Source: Parus major (taxonomy: Eukaryota > Chordata > Aves > Passeriformes > Paridae). From it: 64,000 bases of DNA. The stretch spans positions 127,991,613-128,055,612 of the forward strand of contig NC_031769.1 of the NCBI RefSeq assembly GCF_001522545.3, written 5' to 3'. The position numbers and the translations under genes were made by a program. The stretch's first letter is position 1. Each line of letters starts with the position of its first letter. The notes beneath the pieces were generated by a model. That model was not told the DNA's origin. It saw only the letters and a list, made by a program, of their open reading frames with translations, and searched no databases. Shown piece by piece: positions 26,401 through 38,689 of the stretch.

Positions 26401-26574
26401 ATGAAACAGCTTTACTGGAAGGCCTCATGCTGGTTGTGTCTCCTCTTTTGTTTCAAGATAAAAGCCATTGGCCAGACAGAGCTGAATGCCAGCAATCCTG
26501 AGGAAGTCCTACAGCTTGCTGCACAGAGAAGGAAAAAGAAGTTTCTTCAAGCAATGGCAAAACTTTACTTTTAG
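5465..26574 (+). CDS. INTS8: Integrator complex subunit 8, complete, 27 coding exons
   Basis: Coding exons: 5465-5594, 6836-7010, 8816-8956, 9370-9441, 10590-10641, 10871-11053, 11601-11708, 12351-12506, 13020-13120, 13460-13601, 15405-15475, 15610-15785, 16645-16778, 17377-17487, 18143-18344, 18885-19006, 20036-20220, 21614-21647, 22300-22356, 22440-22501, 23137-23255, 24386-24489, 25161-25211, 25840-25913, 25990-26054, 26148-26191, 26458-26574. They total 2988 nt, 995 residues, the human length, and every phase joins. The start ATG gives MSAEAADREAATSS as in human INTS8. WFEF at residues 24-27 is the known PP2A-recruiting motif. The rest is a helical-repeat (TPR-like) protein ending in AAQRRKKKFLQAMAKLYF. 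INTS8 belongs to the nuclear Integrator phosphatase module, which attenuates paused RNA polymerase II. All donors are GT. Intron 25 is U12-like and exon 27 uses an unusual AAG acceptor (26455-26457). Introns not listed separately hold no feature I can name. Confidence 0.98.
7364..7383. repeat. 20-base perfect palindrome in INTS8 intron 2
   Basis: A perfect inverted repeat with no spacer, centred on CCTAGG. Its core TGACCTAGGTCA consists of two nuclear-receptor half-sites (AGGTCA) in everted arrangement with zero spacing. The structure is seen directly; any binding is inference. Confidence 0.9.
7508..7655 (-). mobile_element. CR1 LINE 3'-end fragment, antisense
   Basis: Lies in INTS8 intron 2. 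It begins with the reversed CR1 3' end (CATAGAATCACAGGACAGGT) and continues with GGTTGGAAAGAACC and CATCCCAGAGTACCTGGCAC. Only about 150 bases remain. Confidence 0.8.
7757..8150 (-). mobile_element. CR1 LINE 3' end, antisense
   Basis: Second CR1 in INTS8 intron 2. It runs from a worn 3' terminus (TGTAGAATCAGTGGGGCTGG) through TGCCTGGGCAGCCTGTTTCC and CTTCCTAAAATTCAGTC to text matching the end of ORF2 (GGCTCAACATCCTCAGCTGC). Being in an intron it is expected to be spliced out. Confidence 0.85.
8151..8815. other. INTS8 intron 2, remaining part
   Basis: AT-rich unique-looking sequence between the CR1 copies and exon 3. Nothing further recognised. Confidence 0.5.
13602..14864. other. INTS8 intron 10, left part
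   Basis: AT-rich intron sequence. Short open frames occur but show no coding signature. Nothing recognised. Confidence 0.5.
14865..15264 (+). mobile_element. CR1 LINE 3' end, sense
   Basis: In INTS8 intron 10, ending about 140 bases before exon 11. It reads GGTTGTTCAGCCTGGAGAAG, then TTAGATTAAATATTAAGAGG, then GGAGCAGGTTGCCCAGAGAA, and ends with CCATGATTCTGTAA, the avian CR1 3' terminus. It is 5'-truncated with no intact ORF. Confidence 0.88.
20504..20533. repeat. 12-base-pair perfect hairpin in INTS8 intron 17
   Basis: The arm CATCTAGAGGGC (20504-20515) is followed by a 6-base loop (20516-20521) and its exact reverse complement (20522-20533). It could fold in RNA of either strand. No known structured RNA family is apparent. 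Confidence 0.85.
20534..21613. other. INTS8 intron 17, right part
   Basis: Intron sequence leading to the 34-base exon 18. No repeat family or RNA gene recognised. Confidence 0.45.
23256..24385. other. INTS8 intron 21
   Basis: Intron DNA of ordinary composition. Two short overlapping open frames near 23910-24130 look like chance. Confidence 0.45.
26055..26147 (+). other. U12-type (minor spliceosome) intron 25 of INTS8
   Basis: A 93-base intron whose donor reads GTATCCTTTT, the U12-dependent consensus. Just before its CAG acceptor it carries TTTCTTGAC, which matches the U12 branch consensus TTCCTTRAC at 8 of 9 positions. The presumed branch A (26136) is 11 bases from the intron end, within the normal U12 range. 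There is no long polypyrimidine tract. Its length is a multiple of three and it holds no in-frame stop, so retention would add 31 residues. Confidence 0.88.
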
Positions 26575-26760
26575 GGTAATGCTGGAAAGACTATTACAAA
26601 ACATGTAAAAGTGAAAAAATCTTTCAAGACTTTATTATTTTTTAAAATTCATTTAAATTTTTGTACAACATTTACAGTCTATTATCTTTCTCCTTAGAAA
26701 TAGATGAAATCTTAAAATAAACCCCTTATTTTTACAAACTGTACAGAAGGCTGGAAGCAA
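26575..26760 (+). promoter_or_regulatory. INTS8 3' UTR with poly(A) signal
   Basis: A canonical AATAAA lies at 26716-26721, about 140 bases after the INTS8 stop. It implies a short 3' UTR with cleavage near 26735-26750. Confidence 0.65.
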
Positions 26761-27866
26761 CTGCATCTAGTTCCACAATGGCTTGTTTGAAGAAGACATG
26801 AATTCAAGTTTGCCAAGTTGTTGTGAGTGTAATGTGGATGTGGGTGGCACTTGATGCTCTAGTGCAGCTTTGTGGGCTGCTCAGTGTCATGTAACACTTG
26901 TCCCTGGATGCGTGGCACAGATAGGAGCATCATGAAAGAGGGAGGAGGACTGATACCCTTCTTTCCCAGTACTGCCCTTCATCACAGAAGTGACTCAGAG
27001 GTAGTGAATATTCCAAGGAAAACACAGTAGTTAATGCTGTTTATAAACACTGATAACATACAGCTCCACAGTTTGAAATACTGTTCCTACGATGTGAGTG
27101 GTTGTAGAGTACCTGTGGTTCCCTTTATTCCATACCTTCTCCAGTTTTCATACTGTTCTTTCTTGTTCCAAGTGGGTGTCTGGGGACTGTACTTGTTCCA
27201 GTTCAGGTTACTGCAGCAGCAGGTTCTTTGCTGGTACTCTTACCTGAGGTCAGTGATACACTAAAACTGAAGTTCATGGCAGGCCTAAAGGGCCTTAAAT
27301 TCATCAGCCTCCTGTGGAGCTGGGATTTGATACAAGGCTGTCTGCACTGTCCTGCACACACAGAGTGGTTTCAGAGATGTGCTTGCCCACAGGCCTCTGT
27401 AATACTGCTCTTTGAGCTGGGTGGACAAACTGACATGAGTGAGCTCTGACCTTACCAGGAAAGGAAAAAGGGTCAAGAAGAGGTAATACATACAAGCTGT
27501 CAAAATGCTCTTGCTCATCTAAGCCAAATTAAAGCAAGTCTGCCATGTAAACTGAGTTGACAAATCTTGCCACCCAACCCTATTAAAAATATTCTTGAAA
27601 GTCATAAGTTAAAAATTCAATTCTCACCATTAAGTCACATCAGAATGGACCAAAGTCATCCAAGGCTCTTGTGATAGCAGGGTGCAATGCTCAGCTGAAC
27701 TCTCTTTGTCAAGTCTGTAGGAGGATGCTGGTCTCAGTTTGCATCTGCTGTGTCTTTTACTGCCCAAGTCTAGCAGTAAAGAGCTTGAGTCACCTTTAGT
27801 GTGGTCTTTCTTGTTCTGAAGCACCAAGTCTTGTTTCTGAATCTGTTCATGACAATTGACTGTATT
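26761..27866 (-). other. tail-to-tail spacer and CCNE2 3' UTR
   Basis: About 1.1 kb between the INTS8 3' end and the CCNE2 stop. Read on the minus strand, an AATAAA occurs at 27124-27129, giving a CCNE2 3' UTR of about 740 bases. A second minus-strand AATAAA at 26631-26636 lies inside the INTS8 3' UTR and would make the two transcripts overlap. Nothing else recognised. Confidence 0.5.
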
Positions 27867-30800
27867 TCATTTCTTCTCTGTGCTTTTTGGAGGTGTTATT
27901 ATTCCTCCTGTTGACACAGGTGATAACTGCCCTGGGGCAGTAGCCACTACTCCACTGTTCACTTCTTCCTGTGTATTGGGAAAAGAAGACAGCACTTTAT
28001 AGCTGTGACAAGGTCTCCTGTCTTGTGGCAGTAGGAGGCAGCAGTGCTGCCTCAACCAATCATACAGTTCAAGTGCTCCAGAGTCAGGATACTGAGAAAA
28101 CCAAAGTGACATTGCATAACAAAGTGAGTATTATTCTTATAAACATCTGTCCAATACTGGTAGTGCAAGTGTTTGCTTATAGCCTGGGAACCTTAGGGTA
28201 AATCACATGTTGTTTATAGCATCACTGGTGGCTGGGCACTCACTGAGGGCAAGCAAGGACATGCTTGGGCCACTCACAGCTGCCTCAGGCCAAGGGATGT
28301 GTAATGAACTCTCAGCTGCCCAAACAGCACATCCACAAACCACTTACCAGCATGTCCAGATAATTTGTGTGGGTCTGGATATTGTGTCGATCTTCCGCTG
28401 CAACCTTCTTAAAGTTCTTCAGCTTCACAGGGACCTTTTTTGCCACATTCACAAAAGGAACCATCCATTGTACACACTCTGAAATGCTGTCCCAATCTAA
28501 GCCTAAAGAGTAGAAAACAAGAATATATTCAGAAAATATGAGGGAGTTGCACAGTGTTTCAATATGGCCATGAGTTTAAAAACACAATAAATAATACTGC
28601 AGATAAAATTCAGAAACATCCTCCCAGAAGCAGACATTTTCCTTATGCTTGTTATTTAAAAGGGTGGTGGCTAAGGAGGGTGAATGGAGGTCACAAGGGT
28701 TGTTGTTGCTTTACAGGGGAGGCTGAAGTGACTTGTGGCTTGAACACAAAATTGTGGTTCATGCTATAAAAACATGCATGCATGCTATAAAAACAGACAT
28801 GCATGAGTGCTTGAGCACTACATTTCAGGAGAAAAAGTGGCCAAATATATAGCTCATGATCCCCCAAACACCTGGATATTAGCCCAAAAGCAAGAACAAT
28901 AAATGTTTCAGTTCCTTAGCAAAAGCTGCACTGCTGAAAGTGTTTTATTTTGTGTCTCTGTAATATCTGAAATAGTGTAGAGAGTGAAATTAGAAGTAAA
29001 AGCAACCCATGGAACAAATACTAGTGTCCATGTTGGTTTTGGTCTTTGGCAGCTTGGTAAACCAATACCCTCTTTAAGCAGATGTGGTCCTGTGACAGCT
29101 TCCAGAATTCTCTGCCTAACAAGGCCCAGCTTTACAGAGGCATCTTACCTGAAGCTTTCTTAACTATTTCGATTGAGGTATAGTGGCAGAGCGCTGCAGC
29201 AGCTAGTGTTCTGTACTGGAAGTCCAAAGAATTCACATCCAGAATACACAGGTCTAAAAGCTGAGGATATGAAGAGTAACAAATTTTAACAAACTGATGC
29301 TTTAGCATCCTGTCTCAGAGAGGGCTATACACACAGCAGTCCTACAGCCTCTGCCCCAGAACAGGGCTGAGCTCCAGGAAGCTACTGTCTTAAATTTAAA
29401 TACTACATAGTACAGTATTTACAACACTGACCTACCCAGCTTCAGTAAGCCTCTCTGAGGCTGGGTACAACACATGTCCATACCAACTGAACCACAGCAC
29501 TTCCAAAATAGTCAAAACACTCCCCAGGCTGCTGCCTTGGCAATTACACAGAAATACTGTCAGGGTCAACACAGGTAAAAACAGCCTAGAGTCCAAAATT
29601 ATCCACCTTGCTCTCAGAGCTGTCACTGCTGATTACAGAATGCTGGAGTGCACAATGATTAAAGATATGAAATAGATTTTTTTATTTTTCCAATATACAG
29701 AAAAGTCATAAGGTATGTGAAAGCAGGGAGACAATAAACACAGAATACTTGTCCTCAAAACTGAATTTTTTCAGTAGACTCAAACTTGCATGTTACTTAA
29801 AGTAACAGGCATGGGGAAACACGGGAACACTTATAACAAAGTGTCTTCCAGGGTGTGATGTCCAGTAGTGCTTGCCAATGCCCCAAGAACCATTTCCCAA
29901 CAGTTTACTACCTACCTGAGCTATTTGAATGAATTTTTCCTGAGAATACTGAGGTAGCAGCACTTTTGGAACATCCTTCAGAGCATCCACTTGAAGATAG
30001 AGGTTCAGCCAAGAGACAATTGTCACTGGACAGAGTTCCCATTTTAAAGCCTGCAAATATTTAACAAAAAGTTAAGTACCATAAACCACTCAAGGACAGT
30101 TTTGTGCTCTGATTTCTTCCTATACCCCTGCTTAGATTATTGCACATATCCTTAAAAGATACTAAAAATTATTCACAGTTTCAAGGTTACAAATATGCTC
30201 TTTAGGTTGCATTCTCAATGCTTTTTGAAAAGGCCGTGATAGGATTAGCACAAATCTGTATCCTTTTACCTGTGCAGTTGGATTTTATATATCTTGTCCA
30301 TTCAGAAGCTGGGAAATTAGTATTTCCTCAAGCTTTTGGGCTACCTGTGTGAACCTGCAGCTCATATCTATTAAGAAAGAATTAATGTATCAAGTCCTGT
30401 GCTGATAAAGATGGATCCTTTCCAACATGAGGAACACCAAACAGTGAGGTCTTTGCCTGTCTCTCCAGAAGCCTCTGTTCCTGGACAGCAAAGGATGTTG
30501 GCATGTGCAGTACATTACAGTGACAGCCTTCCAGCCTGCCTGTGGCTGGCTGCACTGTTGAGAGCTCTTAAGTTCACACAAGCATGAGAAACCTGCCCTT
30601 TTCTACCAGTCAGGGACTGCTTCCCAGACAGAGTGTCAGAGGTCCACTGCACACACAATAAAGGCTTCACTATTGTGCAGAAACAGGGACAGGTTCCTTT
30701 TTCTAAGCAAGTAAGTGACATTAAAACACAAGGCTCAGCTGGAAAGTCTTTCACCCAGCACTTAAAAACACAGCAAATTATTACCTTTAACATAATAAGT

Positions 30801-33800
30801 TCCATTCTTACAATATCATCTTCACTGCAAGCACCATCAGTGACATAAGCGAATTCCTGTATTTTAGGAGCGTAGATTTCCTTTAAAGGGAGGGAAAATG
30901 AAGATGAGTATCTTAGAGTTCTAAGAAAGGTTGAGAAGACACCAGGAAATACTTTTCTGTCCATACTGACATGTTAACACTTCTTATGCTACAACATAGC
31001 ATTTGTTTTTTTCATTATATGAACTGACATGAAACTTACAGGAAAAGGAGATAACCTATAACCTACTTGGGTTCTAATATTTGTTGTATAATGCAATGGA
31101 CTGATTGCAACTCTTTGAGCTTCTGCGAAAATAAATGCTGACCAAGCAATCAGAACAGCCTTTCATTTATAGATCTTTCTACTCAGCCATTCCAATGCTG
31201 TAAAAAACATACATCATCCCAATTCTCCTACAGATGGCTGGCTGGTACGGGTTACCTGCAATGTCAGTGCTGATGTAATCACATGTTACAAAAAAATAAA
31301 TGAAAAAAAAAAAAAGAGAAAAGTTTAAAAAAAAAAAAAAAAAGAGAAAATCCCACAACCAGCCACTCTGTCAAAATCCATGGTGCAGAGATGGTTAAGG
31401 AAATTTGCTAAGCCAGTCATGCCAGCTGGGGCCAAGCATAGTTTGATGTGTAAGTAGAAGAGAGCTTGCCAGCAAAACTGCTTCCCTATTAGCTGGCTCT
31501 GCGAGCACCATGGCCCCACACACTTCCTTAGGACAGGTGAGTGCTCATAGTGCACACTCTTGCCTTGGGAGCCACAGTGAGATCTGAGGATTCCAAGTTA
31601 ACAATTTAATCCCAAGTTTTCCTGTCAGTCCAGCCCACTATGCATTATCCAAAGGCATGCTCCTGGCCCATCGATGTAGCACATAATATGAGGTATCACC
31701 ATCACTGCACTTGAGACTCACACTCCACTAAATGGAGGCTATTGTAAGGGTATCGGCCTGATGTACAGACAGTTTGAGACTTAGGCTTGGTTTTGTTCAA
31801 GTCCCACACCCATTCCTGAGATTGTTTGGCAACTGCTGTATATTTGGGAAAAGACAAGACAAAACAAAGCTACTTCTAGCACATTTGCATGCCTTTTAAC
31901 TTTATGTGGTCTCCTTCCCTGCTGCTGGAGAAGGGGAGGACAAAAACTACTCTCCAAGAGACTGACAAATGCACAATTGAAGGAAGAGAAAAAAAATTCT
32001 ACTTCTGACCTTCAGTGTTGTACATACACTATCAAATTTAAAAGATTCAGACAAGAAATAATCGTTATAACTGTCTTTTTAGTTACTCCAAATTCAATAT
32101 CCTCCTCCCTGTAACAGTGTTTCTTACCTCAAGTTTGGAGGCAATAAATAATGAGGTAATTCCTATGAGCTGAAGCATGCTCTTGTTAATGTTCTTTTGG
32201 GTCAACATGAATCTATCAAAGAAGTCTTGAGCTAGGTAGAAGGTTTCCCGGTGGAGTGCATACACCTCACACACCTACAACAGGGGGAAAAACAGTTTTC
32301 TGTTATAAAACTGTGTACACACAATGGCGTATTCAAGCTTTAACAGCAAAATGCAGCTTCATCTTTTGCACCCATAAAGCTTTGCATACCAAGGTATGGT
32401 AGGACTGGAAAAGGTATTTCCCATGCTCCCACCTAAATGTGCATTACCTATGACGTACTAACAGACTTTCAAAAAAATACTTTTTCCAAATTAAACAGCA
32501 ACCAATTTTCCACTGAAAGAAGAAATCCTGTTGAGGAAAAAACCCCAACAGAACAGCAACACCTACACATACACACACTAATTACCTTGATTAAGAATAC
32601 TCTCCAAGCATCAAGCTGAAGTCAAATCCTCACTGAATTCCTAGTAGGTCTGTCCCAGGGCAGAACCACTAAAAAAATCAAAGCCTTTGGCTCTACAGCA
32701 AAGACGCCTGGAAGCTCCTGCTGGAGGGGGCTCTGCTGGCAGGCCAGGAGCACTGCCTGCAGCCCCTCAGGCACACCGACAGCCTCACTAAGCAGGAACA
32801 AAACTGCAGGAGCCGCCATCTGCTCCATCCCATTGCTGGTCTCCCTGCCAGGGAGAACTTTTAATACTCGCATTGTATCGAAGTGTTTCAAATGCCAGTT
32901 CAACAAAAAAAGAAAGCCGAGTGCCCAGACCTGCAGATCTTAAGGAGAGCACTACTTTTTCATCTAATCTAGAATTGAATTGGGAGGGGCTACCACATAT
33001 CCAGCTTGTCTGCAACTCCGTACCCTTTTCACAACTAGAAAGCAGTTAGATATCTATTAATTACTTACAATCTACATGAAATGAAGAACAAGAACAGAAA
33101 AGACTATCCAAAAAATAGATCCCAGCCTCTTTATTATTTTACTTGGATACAAAGGCAGAATAAAACCTTGTTACTTCAAGCTATTTCCCAAGATATGGTT
33201 GGAAGCTCATTTACAAATTAAAGCCCTTCCTGACCACCAAAAATGCAACTGACTGGCAGAAATAGCACAGCCTCATGCATTTAAACCTGATATATTTGCC
33301 TGATAATTGATGTATTACTCTGATACTACTAACAACTGCTCCAAAGGAGATTCAGAACTAAAACGTAGGGATCAGGCCCACCCATAAATAAATGGCAGAG
33401 TTTCAGAGAAGTGTTATTTCCCAAACATAATAACACTTGGTCATGTTAAGCAGTATTTGTTATAATGTTACAGAAGAGTGTAAGGAACTACTGAAATGGT
33501 CTCAAAATTGCTGGGATTTAAATCCACAGTGGCAGAACCACTGACCTGGACAAAAGCAATGCCCTTGTCAATACTTTTGTTTGGAAATTGGATGATTTTC
33601 TAATTCAAGATTTAAAAAAACCCAACAAATTAGTTTAATGGCGATATGTAAATTCCATGTTAGAGGAACTAGTGAAGCACACAATTTGAATAATTTTTTT
33701 ATTCAGTGCATTTAAAAAAAAACTAAATCTTTCATTTTCCTTGAAATTCCTTGCTAATACAATTTATTTGTAACCTTTCCACATATGAAGCTGTCTATAT

Positions 33801-36800
33801 CAAGAACCTTTACCTGTCAGCCATTGATATATTCTGCTCTCTTCATATGATGAATTCTGAAAATTCACTATGAAATCAGAAAATAGCATCATGGGCTGAC
33901 ACTCAAGAGCTCTTGACATGGTCAGGGTCATAAATCCTCAATGCAGATGCAGTTGTCTCATGGCTTAGATACAGTCTACCCCATAAGAGATCTATAACTG
34001 GTCTGTCTACAGTAATCTCAATACAAGTGTCTCTAAACTAGACTTCTCTCCTTAGCAGGATGTAGGGTGTCATGAGCAAAATTAAATATTATTGCTCACT
34101 GTCCTGGGGGGAAAGTTCAGTGCCTCCTGCCTGGGAAGGCCCAGATGTAGCTCACCAAGAGGATCAAAAGCTTGTTCTGCTGCACAACAGTTTTGCCATT
34201 TGTTATAACTGTACACGTTACTATTATATCTTTATGTAAAAGCTGTGCTTTTACCTGTCTACGTCACAGGCACAACACATGGCAAGGTAACTAAAAGTAC
34301 ACACCTCTAAGAGCCAGTCTAGCAGTATCGATCTCATGTGAGGCTGCAAACTAGAATGTAGTGATGTGAAGTGTTTGCAGTGAGCGTATCTGTTCTCCTT
34401 CGTCAGGATGTTGAGCCAGACATCTTTGGAATTTCCCCAGCTATGGAATAAAGTTACACAAAACATTGTTACAAAAAAATAAATAATAAAAACATTATTT
34501 ATCGTTTACAGACATTCAGAAACAAAAAGAAAAATTCCACATACTATAAGATTCTTACAGTAATTGGAAAACTGCAGGAATACTTGGAACGTTTTACATC
34601 ACCACAACAGCACCTTGCCAAGATCACCAGCAAGTCCAGTTCTACAGAACAGGTAGTAAAACTGAACATGTAACTCTCAAAGTTGCACATGCAACCAGAG
34701 TTTCCTATTTCACCTAGTTTGGTGGCTGTTCAGACAGCAAGATGAAACCAAACCCTCCCCCCTAAAAAAGGACAATATATTCCTCCTCAGGAAACAAAAG
34801 CATACATAAGTTGTCCAGTTTAGCTTGAGAAAAACTGGAGATAGTGTTTAAAGTCACTCATCCATCCCTTTATTTCCTAGCTTACTTCAAGGCTTAGAAG
34901 CAAACTACTTAGAGAAAATATGAGTTCTTTATTGCTAACTTATAATTTATTAGCACTCCAATCTGTTTGGGAGGATGATGCCTATATCATCAATATAGCT
35001 TTATTTGTAATTGTTATTATTAATTCATATAGGCTTTTTCTTAGACATACTTCTCATCCTGCAGGTACTAAGAGGAAAAGCATGTTAACCAATGAAATTA
35101 TGATTTCCTACTGAAACTTTTGGAGTTACGTATTTACCTTTCCCCAAGCAGAAGCAGAGACAGAGCTGATCACCAGTATTGCCTTACAAATTTTAAGTCA
35201 ATGAGAAATGACTTATGATCTTCTTACAGCAGTTAAGGAAGGACAGGGAAGGCAGAAGTAAATTATCCTCCTATTCAGCTAATCAGAAATGATGGAGTTC
35301 AGCTTTACTAGATGCCTGTCAACAACAGGATTAAGCACCTTGCATGGAACTCTATATCTGAACATGTCTTTGAGGCAAAGCATCACCTGGCAGCGCCTCA
35401 AAGTTCTGATCCAGTTTGGGCCAGAACAAAAGAAAACAAACCAAGGTATACTTAGAAAGGTTCTTTTAAAGTGATGCTTCCTGTTCTGCTTCTCATTCAC
35501 CTTGGCTGAAGTTTTCCTTAGCACACTGCAGTAAATTTACCATCTCTTTCATTAAACCCCAGGCTGATGCAAACAGCAACTGAGGACTTTTCTAACACAC
35601 CTGAATGTCTAAGAAATTATTAAATTGAAAACTATAATTTAGTCAGCTAAGTTATCTCTCTGCAGAAGGGCCACTGTGTAGAGCTGTGACAGTACCAAGC
35701 ACATTGCATTGTATTAGCAAGCTATCTGCACAGTGATATTACCACAAGTTTATTTGAACATTTTATGTTCTTTAAGGTAAGTTTGTTAAATATTTTTTGG
35801 CCACTCAGTTCCAATAGCACTGAGAGAAGTTTAAGCATTTAAAGCTTAGTTTAACCATTATGTGCCTCTTAACCACTTAAGAGTGTCCAGTGTTAAGTTA
35901 TAAAAAGTCAGTTCTGAAAGGTGGAAACTATCTGTCTGGTGTGTTTATAAGATCAGGGAAAAAAAATCTACACAATCAAACCAAAGAATTTCTGTCTTTT
36001 GCTTCTACATCAAATCTTTTGTGGGATGAGAAGACAAGTAGAGGTGTGTATTATCCAAGCACAAAACCACAGATTTTATTAGAGTAGTTCAGACATTTAT
36101 TCAGACAATAATTACTGCATCTGTTAAACTTACTTGAGTTCTGGCAAAGGTGATGGATTTATGAAGAGGTTCCTGAATCTGTATTTTTTGAATCTCGAGA
36201 AGTCAGTGGTTACTGATTCTTTGTGAGGTGTTTCAATAATTATGCAAGGTGAGATGCCTCCTGTTATCGTGGGGGGCCAACAACTCTGCAAAGTAAACAA
36301 GGTATCTTTTAAATGCTGAGTTTACTATGAGAGAAAGAAAGGCAAGGAGTAGATTACAGTAACAGCAACAATATATGCAATGTACATTAGTCTTTCTGGA
36401 TCTCAGCATTGATTCAAGTACTGAAACCAAAAAAGATGAAAATTAGATGCCAATGAAAACTTCTATAGTCAAGGTGGAACATGTATAAATAAATGGGATA
36501 CATTTGAGAACTCAGCTTTGAGGAAGATGACTGTCTTTTGTTTATGAACCCACAAGTATTCTACCCATTGCTTGAAAAGTTCAGTTACAATACAAAAGGC
36601 AAAGACATTAATTGCTGCTAAAACACAAGACATTAGGTTGCTAGTCCTATCTACTTATCTATTCAGAGGGAAAAGAAAGGAGGGGGTGGAGGTTCTACAG
36701 ACTCTCAGTAGCAATTCAGCGACTTGTTATCTTCCAGTTTAGTGCTCCAGAGAGGAGCCACCCATCTCAGGCTCCAGAGCTAGATACCCACTGAGCAAGC

Positions 36801-38679
36801 AGCAGCTGTGAACCCTCCCTCAGCTTGCCAATGCCAAATATGGGATGCAATGGCTCAAAAGGAGAAGAGAGCAAAGGTATTCAGGCAGAAAGCCTTAGAG
36901 AAGGAATTCTAGATTACTGTAGTTAACTACAACTTGTTTCACTCATGGTTATTTGCTTGTATGTAACCAGTATGAGTAAGGAGGTATCAAATCCCTGGAG
37001 CGCATGCAATGCTGTAATGGCTGACAGCCTTCAAAATGGTGACACAGAACCTTAATTATTCTCTGTGGATTTGAGGTGGAATCCCATTCACAAAGAATGG
37101 CAACACCTGTCCCTGAACACAGAAGCTTTTCCTATACAGATGACTTGCAAGGTAAGCTACACAGGATTCCTTAGCATATCTAAACTTATTTATAGCCAGA
37201 CTGAAGTATCCCAAGAGCAAAGTTACACATTCCAGCAGAATGTACCTTAATGCGCACAGCCAAGAGAAAAGGGAGATCCCACTCCTCCTTCTCTCCTGTG
37301 ATCCTCACTGCCCAAGTTCCACCCCAATGCTTGTCAGACCCTCTGCTGGGGTTGATTTAACTTGCTAACCTGGCAGAACTTATTCTGTTGTGCCAAATTA
37401 TTAAGATGAACCTAATTACTGCTTCATTCAAAGAATGGAGCAAGGCAAGGGATGGAGTACATGGCCAGCTATCAAGGAAGAAGAAACAGGGAAGCAGGAT
37501 TTCCTCCTTTCAGCAAAGATAAGTTGTAACACTTAACACTTAAGTTTCACCCCAGGTACAACTGATATACTTATGCAGCACTTTTTCAACTACTCAGGAT
37601 TTACAAAGACAACTTCAAAATCAGAAGAGCTTCACTTCACCATAGCTGTTACTCTCATTTACTTTACAAACAGAAAAACTACCAAAAACAAGATTGCTTG
37701 CAAGAGAAAGTTATAATATTTTACTGATCTGCTTTCAAATAGAAAACTGTAAGGGCCTGTCAGTTTTAAAAGCTTCCTGTGTTAGTGCAAACATATTCCT
37801 AAACTGATTTAAATAATCAAAAGAACTGTTAAATGAAAATAAAGATGGCCTGCATGGTTATGAATCTTAACTAAATGGCCATGAAACCACACCTAAAGTT
37901 AAAACAAGTGCAGTGGTCTTGTTTAGACTTGCCTCTAAGTCTTACCTGCTCTGTATAAAAATTGTTCTGAAATATCTGGGGTTATTATCTTTTTTTCAAC
38001 TAACCTTACTTTGCAGTGGATTTTACATTGAAGGATCTTTTATCTGCAACAAAGTCATATGTAAAAAAGCAAAAAAGAGATAAAAAGGTGCTAAGCTGCC
38101 ATAGTTTCTAGTAACCGAAAATAAAACCTTCCCCTATTCAATACTTTCTGGTGTGGAATGCATGATTTCACACCCACCAATATAAACCAGAGACTCCCTC
38201 ACCTAGTTTGAAATGGTACTCAGGATTGGATTACCTTAATTTCGTATTGATGTTTTTTAGCAATTTTCCCATCTTCTCTTTTCTTAATCTCCTGCTGAGA
38301 AAAGAGACACACATCAATACACTGACAGTGGCTAGCACACCCTTCTAAAGCCCAGGCAAACTCTTGCTACCCCTGTCCCTCTTTGTAACTTGGCAAAGTA
38401 AAGATTGTCCCATTCAAATGCACTGGAGAGCTTTTAGTATCATTCAGCTTTCCACGCTGCTCAAATTGCTCACCTCTGCTGTTCTCCTTTTTCTGGTCTG
38501 GACATAATCTAGTGCTTGCAGTTCTTGTGAAGCCTCTTCTTGACAGGACAGTGGCTGCTGCTGTTTGGCTTGCAAACGGCTACTGCAAAGAGTAAAAAGA
38601 CATCAGACATTAGGAAAACAGCAGTTGTTAGTACAGATAATATTAGTACAATGCTGAAAACTTACCTGCGCCTTGACAT
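27867..38679 (-). CDS. CCNE2: cyclin E2, complete, 11 coding exons
   Basis: Coding exons in transcript order: 38679-38666, 38582-38474, 38294-38235, 36285-36134, 34440-34305, 32274-32128, 30880-30785, 30050-29916, 29260-29149, 28502-28348, 27968-27867. They sum to 1218 nt, 405 residues (human 404), and all phases join. Cyclin E2 activates CDK2 in the nucleus at G1/S. The protein starts [14 protein letters not shown] as in human. The cyclin box signature [11 protein letters not shown] is at about residues 147-157, the SWLN centrosome-targeting motif at 251-254, and the FBXW7 phosphodegron IITPPKS near the C-terminus with Thr at about 397. The tail ends STEKK right after the degron, shorter than in human. 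The start codon has A at -3. Exon 3 has a CAGCAG acceptor, so a form one Gln shorter is possible. The gene is convergent with INTS8. Confidence 0.98.
28760..28802. repeat. 21-base near-tandem duplication in CCNE2 intron
   Basis: The unit starting CATGCTATAAAAACA at 28760 recurs at 28781 directly after the first copy; both are flanked by GCATGCATG-type text. It lies in the intron between exons 9 and 10. Two copies only. Confidence 0.7.
31291..31345. repeat. A-rich low-complexity tract in CCNE2 intron
   Basis: Several A-runs broken by G and T lie between CCNE2 exons 6 and 7. It may be the tail of an old insertion or plain low complexity; no body of an element is recognisable beside it. Confidence 0.7.
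32275..34304. other. CCNE2 intron 5
   Basis: About 2 kb of intron. A locally GC-richer patch near 32690-32850 contains a short open frame but no domain or family match that I can see. The rest is AT-rich and unremarkable. Confidence 0.45.
34441..36133. other. CCNE2 intron 4
   Basis: AT-rich intron DNA. Nothing recognised. Confidence 0.45.
36286..38234. other. CCNE2 intron 3
   Basis: AT-rich intron DNA of about 1.9 kb. No repeat family or conserved element recognised. Confidence 0.45.
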
Positions 38680-38689
38680 CTTCTTTGGG

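Noticed and set aside
30515..30964. A 149-codon minus-strand open frame
   Set aside because: Its middle is CCNE2 exon 7 (30880-30785) read through both splice sites; the ends are intron sequence.
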